Shown here piece after piece: positions 29,960-40,382 of a stretch of 64,000 bases of DNA (the first letter of the stretch is position 1; the number at the start of each line of letters is the position of its first letter). The DNA is from Myxosarcina sp. GI1. Lineage in GTDB: Bacteria > Cyanobacteriota > Cyanobacteriia > Cyanobacteriales > Xenococcaceae. The position numbers were made by a program, and so were the translations under genes. The notes below the pieces were generated by a model. The model worked only from the letters and a program-made list of their open reading frames with translations. It made no database searches and had not been told where the DNA came from. The DNA lies in NCBI RefSeq assembly GCF_000756305.1, contig NZ_JRFE01000014.1, forward strand, positions 758,004-822,003. The letters run 5' to 3'.

Positions 29960-30172
29960 TTAAATAATGTTTTTTATTATTAAAGCAACAAAAACAGCTA
30001 AAGCATTGCGAAATCCAAAACGCCAAGCAAATTGAAAGATATTGCTTTCGAAATCTGATACTTTTGAAAAATCAAACTTGAGTTTATTAGGTAATATAAA
30101 AACTGTAGTCAAAGCATAAACAGTAAACCAAAACCAGATCCAGGTATTTTTATCTAATACTAAATTTTCCAT
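29960..30172 (-). CDS. Small two-helix membrane protein
   Basis: A 70-residue frame with ATG start and two hydrophobic stretches (WIWFWFTVYALTTVFILP, and NALAVFVALIIKNII) separated by a polar loop. The composition is that of a real small membrane protein, but the ribosome site is weak and I recognise no family. It lies between sbtB and the mrp operon on the same strand. Confidence 0.45.
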   Translation of the reverse strand: MENLVLDKNTWIWFWFTVYALTTVFILPNKLKFDFSKVSDFESNIFQFAWRFGFRNALAVFVALIIKNII

Positions 30173-30270
30173 TGTTTTTATTATCTTGTAGCTGAATTGA
30201 TAGTTCTTATTTTTTCAAAATGAGACTTGCTGCCTTTTGTCCGAGGGATAGTATTAGCTTCATTGATTTA

Positions 30271-30320
30271 GAGCGGCGCGATGCCGCTGGCGGGCTACGC
30301 CTACGGGTGCGGTTCTCCCA
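30271..30320. repeat. GC-rich dispersed repeat downstream of sbtB
   Basis: AGCGGC-GCGAT-GCCGCT forms a short hairpin, followed by GGCGGGCTACGCCTACGG. This kind of GC-rich palindromic string is a common interspersed repeat in cyanobacteria and contrasts with the AT-rich DNA to its left. It marks the edge of the G+C-rich sbtB-sbtA block. Confidence 0.4.
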
Positions 30321-30389
30321 TTTTGCTGAGTTTTCGTGTAAATCGGGGTCTTGCCCCAGCTTCTCGGTTCGATCGGCTGGGTGAAAAAG

Positions 30390-30716
<327 letters not shown>

Positions 30717-30850
30717 TTAACGTGTGTATTTATTAAACTATATATATATAAACTCAGAAAAACGGCAGCACCGCGCGCGTTCGCTCCGCTCCAGCCGCCG
30801 TATCGATCGCTGGGTCAAAGAAGCACCAGCAGACCGCGACCCCTTTGGGA

Positions 30851-32014
30851 TTAGCCACCCATCACCGCCTGGGCGACCCCGATGAATAGCGGTATTCCAA
30901 CGGCAATTGCAATTGGCGTGCCGACGGCCGTGGATGAGCCAATGTATGCCGAGGGATTAGCCGACGGGATACCGCCTCGTAAGGTGGGGGGTCCTGAAAT
31001 GTCTGAACTAGAGCCAGCGATGACGGACAGAAGCACAACACCCCCAAGGCTGAACCCCGTGGTGTAATGGGCAATCAGACCGAAACCGAAGGCTATAAAC
31101 CCATGCACTAGCGGTGCCACAAAGGCATATAGGGCGTACCAGTGACCCACCTTGCGCAGCTCGCCGATTCTTGCCGTGGCTTCCATACCCATTACCAACA
31201 TCAGGATCGAAAGCAGTCCGTCGAAGAGGGGCTCGTAGAAGCTCTCAAAGACAGGTTCTGGTTGGGTTAGCAGACCTAGAGCGAGACCGAGCAGTAGTGC
31301 TGATAGGGCAGATCCTTGGAGGCTTTCCTTGATGATGGGCCAGATCTCGACCCGTTTGCTTACGCTATCGCGCTGCTCTTTGGGATACCCGCTTGCAGTA
31401 ATGCGCTGCTGGCTGCGATACTCCTGTCTGCTGGTGGGATACTTCTGCTCGCTAGAATACCCGCCTGCGGTAACAGCTTGCTTGCTGAGAGACTCCTGCT
31501 TCTTGAGAGACTCTTCTGCGGTACGGTTCTGCTTGCTGGTATAAATGCTAGCCAAGACAATTGCAGTCACGAGTGCTGGGATATCCATGAAGGGATAGAG
31601 TGCGCCAGCCCAAGCCTCGTATGCGATGTCTTGCTGTTCCAGTACCGTTATGCCAGCGGCGAGGGTAGAGCCACTCACGGCACCAAACAAGCCCCCAGTC
31701 GCAATAGCATCCACGACTCTAACCTTCGGCAGCTTCGCCAAGGTGTAGCGTGCGATAAACACGATTAGAATCCCTATTACTACGGCAAACACTGCGGGCA
31801 ACAGCATCTCCGCCAGATTGGACTCGCGGATTGCAATGCCGCCCTTCAGACCAACCTTTATGAGCAGCATGAAGACGATCCACTTATAGACTGCATCTGG
31901 AATTTGCAGTCGGCTATTGAGGGCAGCAACAACCATACCACCAATTAGAAAGCCGAGTGTCGGGGACTGTAACTGCGCCAGGAAGCGCGTCAAAAAATCA
32001 GACAAAAAATCCAT
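30851..32014 (-). CDS. sbtA: Sodium-dependent bicarbonate transporter SbtA
   Basis: High-affinity Na+/HCO3- symporter of the plasma membrane. Ten helices in two inverted halves are apparent, with GLFGAVSGSTLAAGITVLE in the first and VIAGSSSDISGPPTLRGG in the second as the substrate-site loops. A long hydrophilic loop (about residues 165-225) contains imperfect repeats around AVTAGGYSSEQ and ITASGYPKEQ. The total is 387 residues, a little longer than Synechocystis SbtA. AAAGGAGGAA lies eight bases before the ATG, an unusually strong ribosome site. Two 60-base lines I counted inside the gene are each 34/60 G+C, well above neighbours, and I see no HIP1 octamer in it. Confidence 0.95.
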   Translation of the reverse strand: MDFLSDFLTRFLAQLQSPTLGFLIGGMVVAALNSRLQIPDAVYKWIVFMLLIKVGLKGGIAIRESNLAEMLLPAVFAVVIGILIVFIARYTLAKLPKVRVVDAIATGGLFGAVSGSTLAAGITVLEQQDIAYEAWAGALYPFMDIPALVTAIVLASIYTSKQNRTAEESLKKQESLSKQAVTAGGYSSEQKYPTSRQEYRSQQRITASGYPKEQRDSVSKRVEIWPIIKESLQGSALSALLLGLALGLLTQPEPVFESFYEPLFDGLLSILMLVMGMEATARIGELRKVGHWYALYAFVAPLVHGFIAFGFGLIAHYTTGFSLGGVVLLSVIAGSSSDISGPPTLRGGIPSANPSAYIGSSTAVGTPIAIAVGIPLFIGVAQAVMGG

Positions 32015-32346
32015 GTTGTAATTCCTCCTTTATTAAAAACTTTTTAAGGGTCGGGACGACAGGCAAGTGATGATTGAAAGATAGATAGAAAACTTTGTAC
32101 TGTCGCCATGAATGCCTACAGTTTTAGCGTTCATAGACTTTGTACTATTGTTTGTTTAAAACCATTGACTAAAATCTATGTATAAATGATACCACTAAAA
32201 AATACATAGAAATATAGAAAATACTTATATTATTGTTTGTATTTGTAATCAGTGGTGATTCATTAGCAATGGATCGAGATGCCAATTGTCATACTTAGCG
32301 ATCGCCAAGATTTACATTTTTAGTTTTAAAAACAACGCTCGTTATT
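32015..32346. other. Upstream region of sbtA
   Basis: 332 AT-rich bases between nhaS3 and sbtA. It should hold the sbtA promoter. Only the strong ribosome site next to sbtA is certain. No clear LysR-type (CcmR/CmpR) site could be assigned by eye. Confidence 0.4.
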
Positions 32347-33738
32347 TTATGACAACTCTGGTTGTTCTACTAGTTGTTCCTCTCCTTTAAAAGCAAAACG
32401 CAATAAAGGAGGAGCGATGAAAGTCGTGAGAATTACCATGATAATGATAGCTGCCTGTAAAGGTTTATCTAAAACGCCACTAGCTGCACCTATACCAGCA
32501 AAGACCAAGCCGACCTCACCGCGAGGAATCATGCCAATACCAATTGCCAAACGGTTGATTTTTTCTTGACCTACAATTGCCCAACCAGTAATTAATTTAC
32601 CGATAATGGCAACTACAATTAAGAAAGCGGCAATAATTAATCCCTGTCGGTTAGCAGCACTAGAGGGATTGAGGACGCTAAGATCTACTCTGGCACCGAC
32701 AGATACAAAGAAGATTGGCACTAAGATATCTGCAATGGGAATAACCTGTTGGTCTAATTCTTTACGTTTGTCAGTTTCATCTAAAACCAAACCAGCGGCA
32801 AATGCACCCAAAATTGCCTCTAAGTGAATGGCATTAGCTAGAAACGCCATCGAGAAAGCAAAAATTAAGGCAGGAATGACTAAATTTCCTCTAGTCTGAA
32901 GTTTTTCAGCAATAGCGACGAAGCTTTTGTTAAAGAATTTACCTAAAAAGATCGAACCAACTAAGAAAGCAGTAGCACTAAGAATTAGATAGACTAAGTT
33001 AACAATATCTACCTCTCCAGTTTTTGCCAGACTGGCTACTACAGCTAAGACAATAATACCGAGAACGTCATCGATAACTGCCGCACCGACAATAATTTGA
33101 CCTTCTGTAGATTTTAGCTGTCCCAACTCCGACAGTACCTTGGAGGTGATACCAATACTAGTAGCAGTTAATGCCGCACCAGCAAACACCGCAGGAATTG
33201 TAGGCATACCAAAGATTAATACCAGACCTACAGTACCAGCGACAAAGGGAGCGACAACACCTACAATTGCCACGATAGCCGCTCTAACTCCAACTTTTTG
33301 CAGTTCTCTAATATCCGATTCTAAACCGATTTCAAATAAGAGTATGATTACTCCAATTTCGGCTAACACAGAGACAACTTCACTAGAGAGGGCAAATACT
33401 TCCTCGGTGCTTTCGGGATTTAACCCCACAAACTGTAGGATAGTAATAACAACTGAATCGCCAGCAACTGCACCAGCTTCGGGAAATACTAATAGGTGCA
33501 ATGCAGAAACCCCTACTACTACACCAGCAACTAGTTCGCCCAGCACGGGAGGTAAATCGACTAATTTAGAAAGTTCCCCTCCTAGTTTACTTGCTAGATA
33601 AATAAAGATTAGACTCAATAAAACCCCTGCTAATACCATTGGTGCAGTTTCAGAACTAGGCTCGGTAGCTAGTAATGGAGAAGTAAAGATACAATCGGGA
33701 ACTAAGGGATTAGGAAATATCGATGCCAAATTAATCAT
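32347..33738 (-). CDS. nhaS3: CPA2-family Na+/H+ antiporter NhaS3
   Basis: A membrane antiporter exchanging Na+ (or K+) for H+. The 463 residues include about twelve to thirteen helices. The twin-aspartate ion site is in GAAVIDDVLGIIVL, and other conserved blocks are LFEIGLESDIREL, FVSVGARVDL and MIPRGEVGLVFA. There is no C-terminal KTN domain. In Synechocystis NhaS3 is a thylakoid antiporter needed for growth. Its place between bicA and sbtA, both Na+-coupled importers, argues for recycling of Na+ during bicarbonate uptake. Confidence 0.9.
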   Translation of the reverse strand: MINLASIFPNPLVPDCIFTSPLLATEPSSETAPMVLAGVLLSLIFIYLASKLGGELSKLVDLPPVLGELVAGVVVGVSALHLLVFPEAGAVAGDSVVITILQFVGLNPESTEEVFALSSEVVSVLAEIGVIILLFEIGLESDIRELQKVGVRAAIVAIVGVVAPFVAGTVGLVLIFGMPTIPAVFAGAALTATSIGITSKVLSELGQLKSTEGQIIVGAAVIDDVLGIIVLAVVASLAKTGEVDIVNLVYLILSATAFLVGSIFLGKFFNKSFVAIAEKLQTRGNLVIPALIFAFSMAFLANAIHLEAILGAFAAGLVLDETDKRKELDQQVIPIADILVPIFFVSVGARVDLSVLNPSSAANRQGLIIAAFLIVVAIIGKLITGWAIVGQEKINRLAIGIGMIPRGEVGLVFAGIGAASGVLDKPLQAAIIIMVILTTFIAPPLLRFAFKGEEQLVEQPELS

Positions 33739-33856
33739 GATTTTATGTTTGCAAAGATGTTTTAAATTTGAATTCTAGTTTTGTTATTTATTAGTCATTC
33801 GACGTTTATTAAAAGCATTCCAAAATTAAAGATAAATGACTATTAACCCTCAACTA

Positions 33857-35548
33857 CTAACTAATTGCTTGAGGTGGAACTGTGCCGCGATCGAAATCGC
33901 TGTATTCGTCAACGTAATTTACTGCCTGTCTGAGAGCCATAGTGCGATCGCTTAAAATATTTTGAGTGGGAATTTGTGTCATTACCCCCATCGTTTTCAA
34001 GCGTTTTTCTGCCTGTCCGCTCACACCTACCAAGAAGACTTGGCGACCTTTTTCTAGTGCTTCGGTAATGGCATTTTCTAAAGCTAAAGAAGAGGTTACA
34101 CCCAAAATAGGTACTTCCGATAGATCTAGAACCAATGCCTGATAATTGTCGATCAAATTGTGTTCGCGAGAGATAGCTTTAGCTACACCAAAAATCATTG
34201 GACCGCTTAAATAGAATAGAAGTACGCGACCATTAGCTTTTTCTAACAGGTGTTTTTCTTCCAGTTTGAGTTTTATTTCTTCATCGTCATAGGTAACAGC
34301 TTTAACTTGGTCGGCACGATGATTGGAAAGACGTTCGATAGTTAAAACGTTAGCAACAAATACCCCGACACCGACAGCAACAATCAAATCTACAAACACC
34401 GTCAGGATAATTACCCCATACATAATTAGCGCGGCTTTGGTAGAGATTTTGTGAGCGCGTTTGAGAAAACCCCAATCGACAATATCGATACCAACTTTAA
34501 GGGCAATTGCTGCCAAAACTGCTAGAGGAATACCTTCAAGATATTGACTAAGTCCTAAAACTACTATTAGCAAAACTATTGCACGGGTTAAGCCAGAAAG
34601 AGCAGTTCTACCACCAGACTGAATATTAACTACAGTTCCCATAGTTGCACCAGCACCAGCAATACCGCCGAATAAACCAGCTATTAAATTACCAAGACCT
34701 TGACCTATTAATTCTTTATTGGAATCGTGTTCTGTACGAGTTAAACTATCTGCAACCAAAGAAGTGAGTAAAGCATCGATACAGCCCAGCATTCCTAAAA
34801 CCAGTGCATCAACTATCATTTCTCTTATTTGAGCTGCACTAAAAGTAGGTAGTTGTAAACTTGGCAAACCTACTTTTATTGCACCAATAGTGCGAATATT
34901 TGCATCGCCGAAAAATAATATGGCGACTAAAGCTCCCACAATCAATGCCAATAACTGAGGCGGTATGTACTTCTTCAATTTGTCAGGATAAAAGAAAAGA
35001 ATCGCTACCGTTATCGCAGCTAAGAGAGTTTCTAAAGGATTGATATTAGCAATCAGATTCGGTATGTTTTGCACCGTACCGACTACCCCACCTTTGGGAC
35101 TAGCTTGACCCAAAAATGGAGCAATTTGCAAAATAATCAGAATTACCCCAATGCCCGACATAAAGCCAGAGATAACTGTATAGGGCATTAGGGTTACGTA
35201 TCGACCGAGTTTTAACATCCCAAAAATAATTTGGAAAACTCCCGCCAGCATGACGACGGTAAACGCCATTGCCAAACCATTTTCTGGATTAGAAGCTGTT
35301 AGTCCTGCAATAACTGCGGTCATCACTACGGTCATGGGACCTGTAGGTTCGGAAATTAGAGTGGGAGTTCCTCCGAAAAGAGCGGCAAAAAAGCCGATTA
35401 AAATCGCGCCCCATAACCCTGCTGAAGCTCCTGCACCAGAAGCAACTCCGAAGGTTAAAGCCATTGGTAGGGCGATAACTGCGGCAGTGATACCGCCGAA
35501 GATATCGCCTTTTACGTTTCTAAAGTGAATTCTATTAGTAATTGCCAT
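33857..35548 (-). CDS. bicA: SulP-family sodium-dependent bicarbonate transporter BicA
   Basis: Low-affinity, high-flux Na+-dependent HCO3- importer. The membrane domain (about 1-395) has the SulP signature near the start (ALPMALTFGVASGAG) and GTPTLISEPTGPMTVVMTAV, and the central SLVADSLTRTEHDSNKELIGQG. The STAS domain (about 430-545) includes LDLSEVPILGVTSSLALENA. At 563 residues it matches Synechococcus BicA (566). The start is ATG. It precedes nhaS3 on the same strand across 118 bases. Confidence 0.93.
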   Translation of the reverse strand: MAITNRIHFRNVKGDIFGGITAAVIALPMALTFGVASGAGASAGLWGAILIGFFAALFGGTPTLISEPTGPMTVVMTAVIAGLTASNPENGLAMAFTVVMLAGVFQIIFGMLKLGRYVTLMPYTVISGFMSGIGVILIILQIAPFLGQASPKGGVVGTVQNIPNLIANINPLETLLAAITVAILFFYPDKLKKYIPPQLLALIVGALVAILFFGDANIRTIGAIKVGLPSLQLPTFSAAQIREMIVDALVLGMLGCIDALLTSLVADSLTRTEHDSNKELIGQGLGNLIAGLFGGIAGAGATMGTVVNIQSGGRTALSGLTRAIVLLIVVLGLSQYLEGIPLAVLAAIALKVGIDIVDWGFLKRAHKISTKAALIMYGVIILTVFVDLIVAVGVGVFVANVLTIERLSNHRADQVKAVTYDDEEIKLKLEEKHLLEKANGRVLLFYLSGPMIFGVAKAISREHNLIDNYQALVLDLSEVPILGVTSSLALENAITEALEKGRQVFLVGVSGQAEKRLKTMGVMTQIPTQNILSDRTMALRQAVNYVDEYSDFDRGTVPPQAIS

Positions 35549-35641
35549 GATGAAAATTTCAAAAAACTTATTAGTAAATTTTTACTGTGTTTGCAGTTTT
35601 AGCTAATGACAGAAAGTTCTAATTCGAGAAGTTGAGCTGAA

Positions 35642-35857
35642 TTACGATGATGACTCAACTGTTGCAATGTAAATTTGATAAGCACTCAAAATTAAAATTC
35701 CACTCATAAATTGAAACAGGCAAGGACTAGAAAAATATCCCCAACCCAAAGCAAGCAGACCCAAAGAAGTTAAAGCGAGTCGATATATCTCCTCTGTTGT
35801 TTTAAGAGCGACCCAAATTGTTGCTAGTCCTAAAAAAAATAGAATGCAGTATGTCAT
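35642..35857 (-). CDS. Small membrane protein upstream of bicA
   Basis: A 71-residue frame with three short hydrophobic segments (ILFFLGLATIWVAL, LALTSLGLLALGWGYF and FMSGILILSAYQIYIA). It reads on the same strand as bicA and ends 93 bases before it. I recognise no family. Its composition and position make a real gene likely, possibly the first of the carbon-uptake block. Confidence 0.5.
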   Translation of the reverse strand: MTYCILFFLGLATIWVALKTTEEIYRLALTSLGLLALGWGYFSSPCLFQFMSGILILSAYQIYIATVESSS

Positions 35858-36287
35858 TAGTCTAAGAGGCTGAAAACCTTATAAGTTCACTTGTATAGAA
35901 TAAAACCTATTAAAAAATGTAATTAATTGATTTTTGTCTATGGAAATATCCTACATCAACAAATGCAAAAAACCACACTAAAAACTTAATGGTTACTAAT
36001 TAAGTAGTTAAAAAAATCTTATCAATCGCATTTTCGGTCAAATTTTTAAATGTGCTTTCTGGGGAACAGAAGCTAAAATTTCAAGAACTTCTCGCTAAGA
36101 AAGAGAACAAAGAAAAAGAAATAGAAAAGAAATATATTAATAAAATTAAATAAGGCGATCGCATTTTAATTTGCTTCTGGTAACTTCAAACAGTCAAAAA
36201 AAAGCCTTGAATTAATTCAAGGCCTTGAGTTGCTTTAAGCTATCGGCTTTGCTTTTGCCTTCGGCAATCGCTGTATTAAGTTACCGT
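35858..36287. other. Intergenic region between porin and bicA block
   Basis: 430 bases with no clear gene. A run of in-frame codons from 36052 to 36153 encodes LKFQELLAKKENKEKEIEKK, a charged helix that could be the end of a decayed gene, but it lacks a sound start. The porin terminator lies at 36196-36223. Confidence 0.4.
36196..36223 (-). terminator. Rho-independent terminator of the porin gene
   Basis: GCCTTGAATTAATTCAAGGC (36204-36223) is a perfect palindrome. On the minus strand it is followed by eight T (36196-36203). It lies 64 bases beyond the porin stop codon. Confidence 0.85.
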
Positions 36288-38216
36288 TTAAAAACTAAAC
36301 TGCATTCGTAAATTGCCCACGTAGATATTAGGATTCTCGTCAAAGTTGTTAGGATTGCTAACTAGATAAAAAGCAGGAATTAAAGCAACATTGTCATTGA
36401 GGGGATAAAAATAACTTAATTCAAATTCATACTGAGTACCACCATCACCAGCACCTGCAACTAGATATTCTTCGCCATTGGTAACGTCAAAGGGAATCAA
36501 AAAAGAAAACGTACCTAAAGCTCCTTCTTTGCCGACATCGGGAAAAGCCAATCCTGCTTGAATTGATTGAACGTTGACCGTACTGTCTATAGGTTTGAGC
36601 GTGATACTGGCATAAGTATAACGAGCAAAAACGCCCAGCTTAGACAAAATTTCCCAATCGAAATTAAATCCCACCGTATGAGAAAAAGAATCTTTTAAAC
36701 CTCCGTCATTGGGATCGATATCCAGTCCCGCACCAGCACCAGCATCGGCTAGTCCATTTTGTATGGGTTCTCCCGTTACCCCCCCAATTACACCACCTAC
36801 AACATTTACATCCGAACTGAGGTGGGTGTAGTTATACATCAGTCTGGCATTAAAAGTATCGGTAGGAGAGTAAGTTAATTCTGCCGTGCTGGTATTCGTA
36901 CCCCCAAACACACCTTTGTCTGGGTCACTAGCGGTATTAAAAGGCGGACTGGGAAGAAACTCAGTAGACTCTCCTAGATAGCCAATATTTAATTTAAACT
37001 TATCGCTAATATCCCACAGCACCACTGCTCCCGAACCGCGATCTACCGCGTTAGATAAACTACTACCGATAGAATTAAAGCTACTCGCTCCAGTTAAAAA
37101 ATAAGTGTAGGCATTTTGCTCGAAAAAGACATACCAGTTGATTTGAGGACCAACTGCGATGCGAAAGCTGTCATTAATGGGGAAATTGTAATACAAATCG
37201 TGAATGACAACCTCGCTGTTACCTTCTCCCTGAACCCCTGCTGTCTGGTCGGTAAAAGGTATGCCAAAAGTATTATAAGTACCAGCCGAAGCAAACAAAT
37301 TGGCGGGAGAATCTCCATTACCTACCGCCAATTGAGTTACTAAAACATCTTCCCCCGTAAAAGAGGTTTCAAAAGTCAGCCAGACTAAATTGCTCAAAGT
37401 AATTTCAGGATCGTCGGTCAACAATGATACTGCTGGTTCGCCAGTTACAGGATCTCTTCCTGGGGGTCTAATTACCGAAGGAACGCTTAAATCTGTTGTC
37501 TCTACCAAAACATCACCGTCGGCTGCCGCTCCAGTAAGATTAAACCAGGTAAAAGCACTAAATTTGGTGGTAGTAGAAAAGCGATTGTCTTCTATAAAAG
37601 CGAGGCGATTTTCTAAATTGTCTATTCTGCCTTCTACAGTTGCAAGTTCGGCAGCGAACTCTTGAGACAGACGCTGCATCGTATCTAAGTCTTGTTGCGA
37701 TACCGTCTGTGAAGAGGCGATTAATCTTTCAATCTGATTCAAACAAGCGTTTAAACCTGCGGCAAATTCATATCGAGTAATAGCTTGACTACCACGATAA
37801 GTATTATTAGGATAACCTGCAATACAACCATAGCGGTCTACTAAGCTACGTAAGGCTTCATAAGCCCAGTCAGTAGGCGCGACATCTCGTAACTGGTTGA
37901 CTTTAGTAAGCTGTTCTAAACCACTAGCAGTTTCTAATTTAGAATCGGTTAATAACTCCAAGTCGGAATTGAGCAAGCTTGTAGTATCTATCGTACCGTT
38001 TTTGATTGCTTCAACTCCAGTAACTTGTCCTAATTGATTAGAAGTTTCTGGAGGCAAGGCGCGATCGCTCGTTTTTTCGGCTACCTCTGATGCTAATACC
38101 GAAGTCCCTAAAAACAACCAAAAAAAATTACCAAAAATTATTAGCGTTAAACTACTAAGAACTTCGGTTGTTTTAGCAGCACAAAAACAACAGATTTTTG
38201 CTGTCTCTCTATACAT
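36288..38216 (-). CDS. Cyanobacterial outer-membrane porin with SLH domain (OprB/iron-uptake porin family)
   Basis: A 642-residue outer-membrane protein. An N-terminal hydrophobic signal (about 22-43) is followed by a single SLH domain (about 106-165: LRDVAPTDWAYEALRSLVDRYG, then GSQAITRYEFAAGLNACL), a coiled coil (about 165-215, TVEGRIDNLENRLAFIE) and a beta barrel to the end. The chain closes in LRMQFSF, a terminal phenylalanine typical of barrels assembled by BamA. SLH binding to peptidoglycan-linked polysaccharide is established for the family. The substrate (sugars, iron or small ions) cannot be read from sequence. Monocistronic, with a strong terminator. Confidence 0.88.
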   Translation of the reverse strand: MYRETAKICCFCAAKTTEVLSSLTLIIFGNFFWLFLGTSVLASEVAEKTSDRALPPETSNQLGQVTGVEAIKNGTIDTTSLLNSDLELLTDSKLETASGLEQLTKVNQLRDVAPTDWAYEALRSLVDRYGCIAGYPNNTYRGSQAITRYEFAAGLNACLNQIERLIASSQTVSQQDLDTMQRLSQEFAAELATVEGRIDNLENRLAFIEDNRFSTTTKFSAFTWFNLTGAAADGDVLVETTDLSVPSVIRPPGRDPVTGEPAVSLLTDDPEITLSNLVWLTFETSFTGEDVLVTQLAVGNGDSPANLFASAGTYNTFGIPFTDQTAGVQGEGNSEVVIHDLYYNFPINDSFRIAVGPQINWYVFFEQNAYTYFLTGASSFNSIGSSLSNAVDRGSGAVVLWDISDKFKLNIGYLGESTEFLPSPPFNTASDPDKGVFGGTNTSTAELTYSPTDTFNARLMYNYTHLSSDVNVVGGVIGGVTGEPIQNGLADAGAGAGLDIDPNDGGLKDSFSHTVGFNFDWEILSKLGVFARYTYASITLKPIDSTVNVQSIQAGLAFPDVGKEGALGTFSFLIPFDVTNGEEYLVAGAGDGGTQYEFELSYFYPLNDNVALIPAFYLVSNPNNFDENPNIYVGNLRMQFSF

Positions 38217-38346
38217 TATTTATTTCTCACACCACTTAAATATTTAAAAAAGCTACCATTATTTTTTGGTAGCAAAAAGTAATTTCAAATACTTTTTTGT
38301 GGTTTTGAAGCAGAGTAGAGTTAAATTTTTTAAAACTTAAAATTTT

Positions 38347-38751
38347 TCAACTTCTACGAATTGTTTTACTGCGATCGGAAAAACGCGAATGATATCCGCT
38401 CGATACGAGCTTATTTCTGTTAGTTAATCTTCTAGATAAAATAGTCGTTCTTTTACGTAATAAAACTTCAGATTTATTTCTTTGTTTATAATTCTCAATT
38501 TTATTCGTACCAGAAATATAAGCAGATTGAGCTAGTGAAAGAAAACTAGTTAAAAGCAAAATGCTCATCATCGCAGGATTAGCGGGTGTAGACTTGCTAC
38601 CGTTAATTTTATAGCTTGCAAAAATAAACCAGAAAAAAATAACCACGCTAATAACTAGAAAAAGTATCAGCCAAAAAGGATTGTTGGCAAAAGTATATAG
38701 TGGACCTTTTACTTCCAAAAACTCTTGCGGCGTTTGAAAAGGACTGCTCAT
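38347..38751 (-). CDS. Membrane protein of unknown function next to amt
   Basis: A 134-residue protein. It has two membrane helices (NPFWLILFLVISVVIFFWFI, and MMSILLLTSFLSLAQSAY) and a strongly basic tail of about 55 residues rich in Arg and Lys. AGGAAG lies seven bases before the ATG. It is 76 bases downstream of amt on the same strand and may be cotranscribed. I recognise no family. Confidence 0.55.
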   Translation of the reverse strand: MSSPFQTPQEFLEVKGPLYTFANNPFWLILFLVISVVIFFWFIFASYKINGSKSTPANPAMMSILLLTSFLSLAQSAYISGTNKIENYKQRNKSEVLLRKRTTILSRRLTNRNKLVSSGYHSRFSDRSKTIRRS

Positions 38752-38827
38752 TTTATTACTTCCTGTTTTTTATTGCTCGATCGAATTAATAACAACTCGT
38801 AGTGCTAACGATTCAGTCTCATTTTGT

Positions 38828-40219
38828 TTACGGAGGCGTGACGTTAACTGAAGGAATATTATGTGCGTGTAAGTTATCTCTCTGCCAGGTCGTATTATAT
38901 TCTGGATAACCTTCTACACCCATATCGGCAATATCTAAACCTTCGATTTCTTCGGCTCTAGAAACTCGTAACAGACCAAGTTTTTTCAATACAAAACTAA
39001 CACCGTACCCAGGAATAAATCCGAGAATGATGGTACAGATAAGAGCAGGAACAATCTGACCGATAGGATTGATAACTGGTATTCCCTCAGCTTGAGGGTA
39101 GCCATAGGCGAAAAATCCAGGTAAAATTGCGCCCAGTATACCGCAAAAGCCGTGTACCGCAAAGGCTCCAACTGCATCGTCAATTCCCACTCTTTCTATA
39201 ATCGCCGCTACTTTGGGCATGATAAAAGCACCCGCAAAAGCTAGAGGAATTACGATTAAGGGATGATATAAATCTAAACCCGCGCCTACGGTAATAATTC
39301 CAGCCAAACCCCCAGAAATAGTAAAAAAGGGTTCTGAATTACTAGAAATGTAGGCTCCAATAATACCCGCAGCTAAAGCTAAGGTGGTATTGACTCCAAT
39401 TGAGGCTAGAGTCATTGGCGTACCGTAAATTGTCGTTTCGACGGTTTGACCTGGAACGAAAATAACGCAGGCGGCTAAAAAGGCATAGAAGCCGACAAAA
39501 ATTAGCATCAAACCCAACATAGTCAGGGGCAAATTGTGAGGCAGAATAGCTCTAGGTTTACCACTCTCGTCGAACTTGCCTACTCTCGCTCCTAAATTAA
39601 TCAAAACTCCTAAAGCAAAAAAGCCAGAAACTCCATGAACCACTGCCGAACAGCCAAAATCGTGATAGCCAAGTTTGGTTAAAAACCAGCCAGTATAGTG
39701 CCATCCCCAGGCTGCGGCTACTACCCAGGTAAACGAACCGAGAACAATTGATAAAACGATATAAGCTCCGACTTTTATTCTCTCGATGACTGCACCAGAA
39801 AGAATAGAGGCTGTAGTCATCGCAAACAAAGCAAAGGCAAAGAAAAATACCCCAGTCAAATTATCGGCGGTGTTGGGTCCCATCGCTGCCGACCAGGGAT
39901 AGGAAGCGTCTGCCAATGCTTTTAGTTCGGCAACTAGTTCGCTTGTCTCTGGATTAGTCCAGGGGAATATAATTCCGCCAGCAACTGGAAACAAGGGAAA
40001 GCCATTATAAACCCACCAACCGAAGAAAAAGAAGGAAAGTCCGACGCTGGATAAGGTAAGCAAATTTTTGACCATCGTTGCCAGCACGTTCTTGCAGCGT
40101 GACGCGCCACCCTCATAAGCGAGGAAGCCAGCATGAATGATGAGCATAAATACAGAAGCCCAATAGTAATAGCTTTCTGAGACAAATGTTCCTAAAAATT
40201 CTTGTGCTTCAGGATTCAT
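38828..40219 (-). CDS. amt: Ammonium transporter (Amt/Mep/Rh family)
   Basis: Plasma-membrane ammonium channel/transporter of 463 residues with about eleven helices. The two pore histidines are in GCSAVVHGVSGFFALG and GAFAVHGFCGILG, and helix-one and periplasmic-gate elements (SAAMGPNTAD; AAWGWHYTGWF) are present. It has no signal-type N-terminus, so it is a divergent clade rather than classical cyanobacterial Amt1. The tail is short and has no kinase fusion. No glnK is adjacent. It lies beside the amine-oxidation cluster, which would release ammonium. Confidence 0.93.
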   Translation of the reverse strand: MNPEAQEFLGTFVSESYYYWASVFMLIIHAGFLAYEGGASRCKNVLATMVKNLLTLSSVGLSFFFFGWWVYNGFPLFPVAGGIIFPWTNPETSELVAELKALADASYPWSAAMGPNTADNLTGVFFFAFALFAMTTASILSGAVIERIKVGAYIVLSIVLGSFTWVVAAAWGWHYTGWFLTKLGYHDFGCSAVVHGVSGFFALGVLINLGARVGKFDESGKPRAILPHNLPLTMLGLMLIFVGFYAFLAACVIFVPGQTVETTIYGTPMTLASIGVNTTLALAAGIIGAYISSNSEPFFTISGGLAGIITVGAGLDLYHPLIVIPLAFAGAFIMPKVAAIIERVGIDDAVGAFAVHGFCGILGAILPGFFAYGYPQAEGIPVINPIGQIVPALICTIILGFIPGYGVSFVLKKLGLLRVSRAEEIEGLDIADMGVEGYPEYNTTWQRDNLHAHNIPSVNVTPP

Positions 40220-40330
40220 TATTATTTAACTTTGGTAATATTTAAATACTGAATCTGTTCCCTATAAAATATCTGCTATAGGGAAACTTATTTGATATAA
40301 CAAGTTTGCAACCGATCGCCAAATTCATTT

Positions 40331-40344
40331 GTAAATATGGCTAC
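40331..40344 (-). promoter_or_regulatory. NtcA box in the amt upstream region
   Basis: GTA-AATATGGC-TAC is an exact GTA-N8-TAC match, 112 bases upstream of the amt start. No TAN3T hexamer lies 22 bases away on the amt strand; the nearest TATAT-like box is about 31 away. amt genes are established NtcA targets, so the site is plausible but the core promoter is not canonical. Confidence 0.5.
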
Positions 40345-40382
40345 AAATGTAAGTATTATTTAAATCTTGTTAACTATAAAAG

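Noticed and set aside
36052..36153. 33-codon charged helix frame before the porin terminator
   Set aside because: GTG start without ribosome site and a lysine/glutamate-rich composition. It may be a gene remnant, but nothing fixes it.
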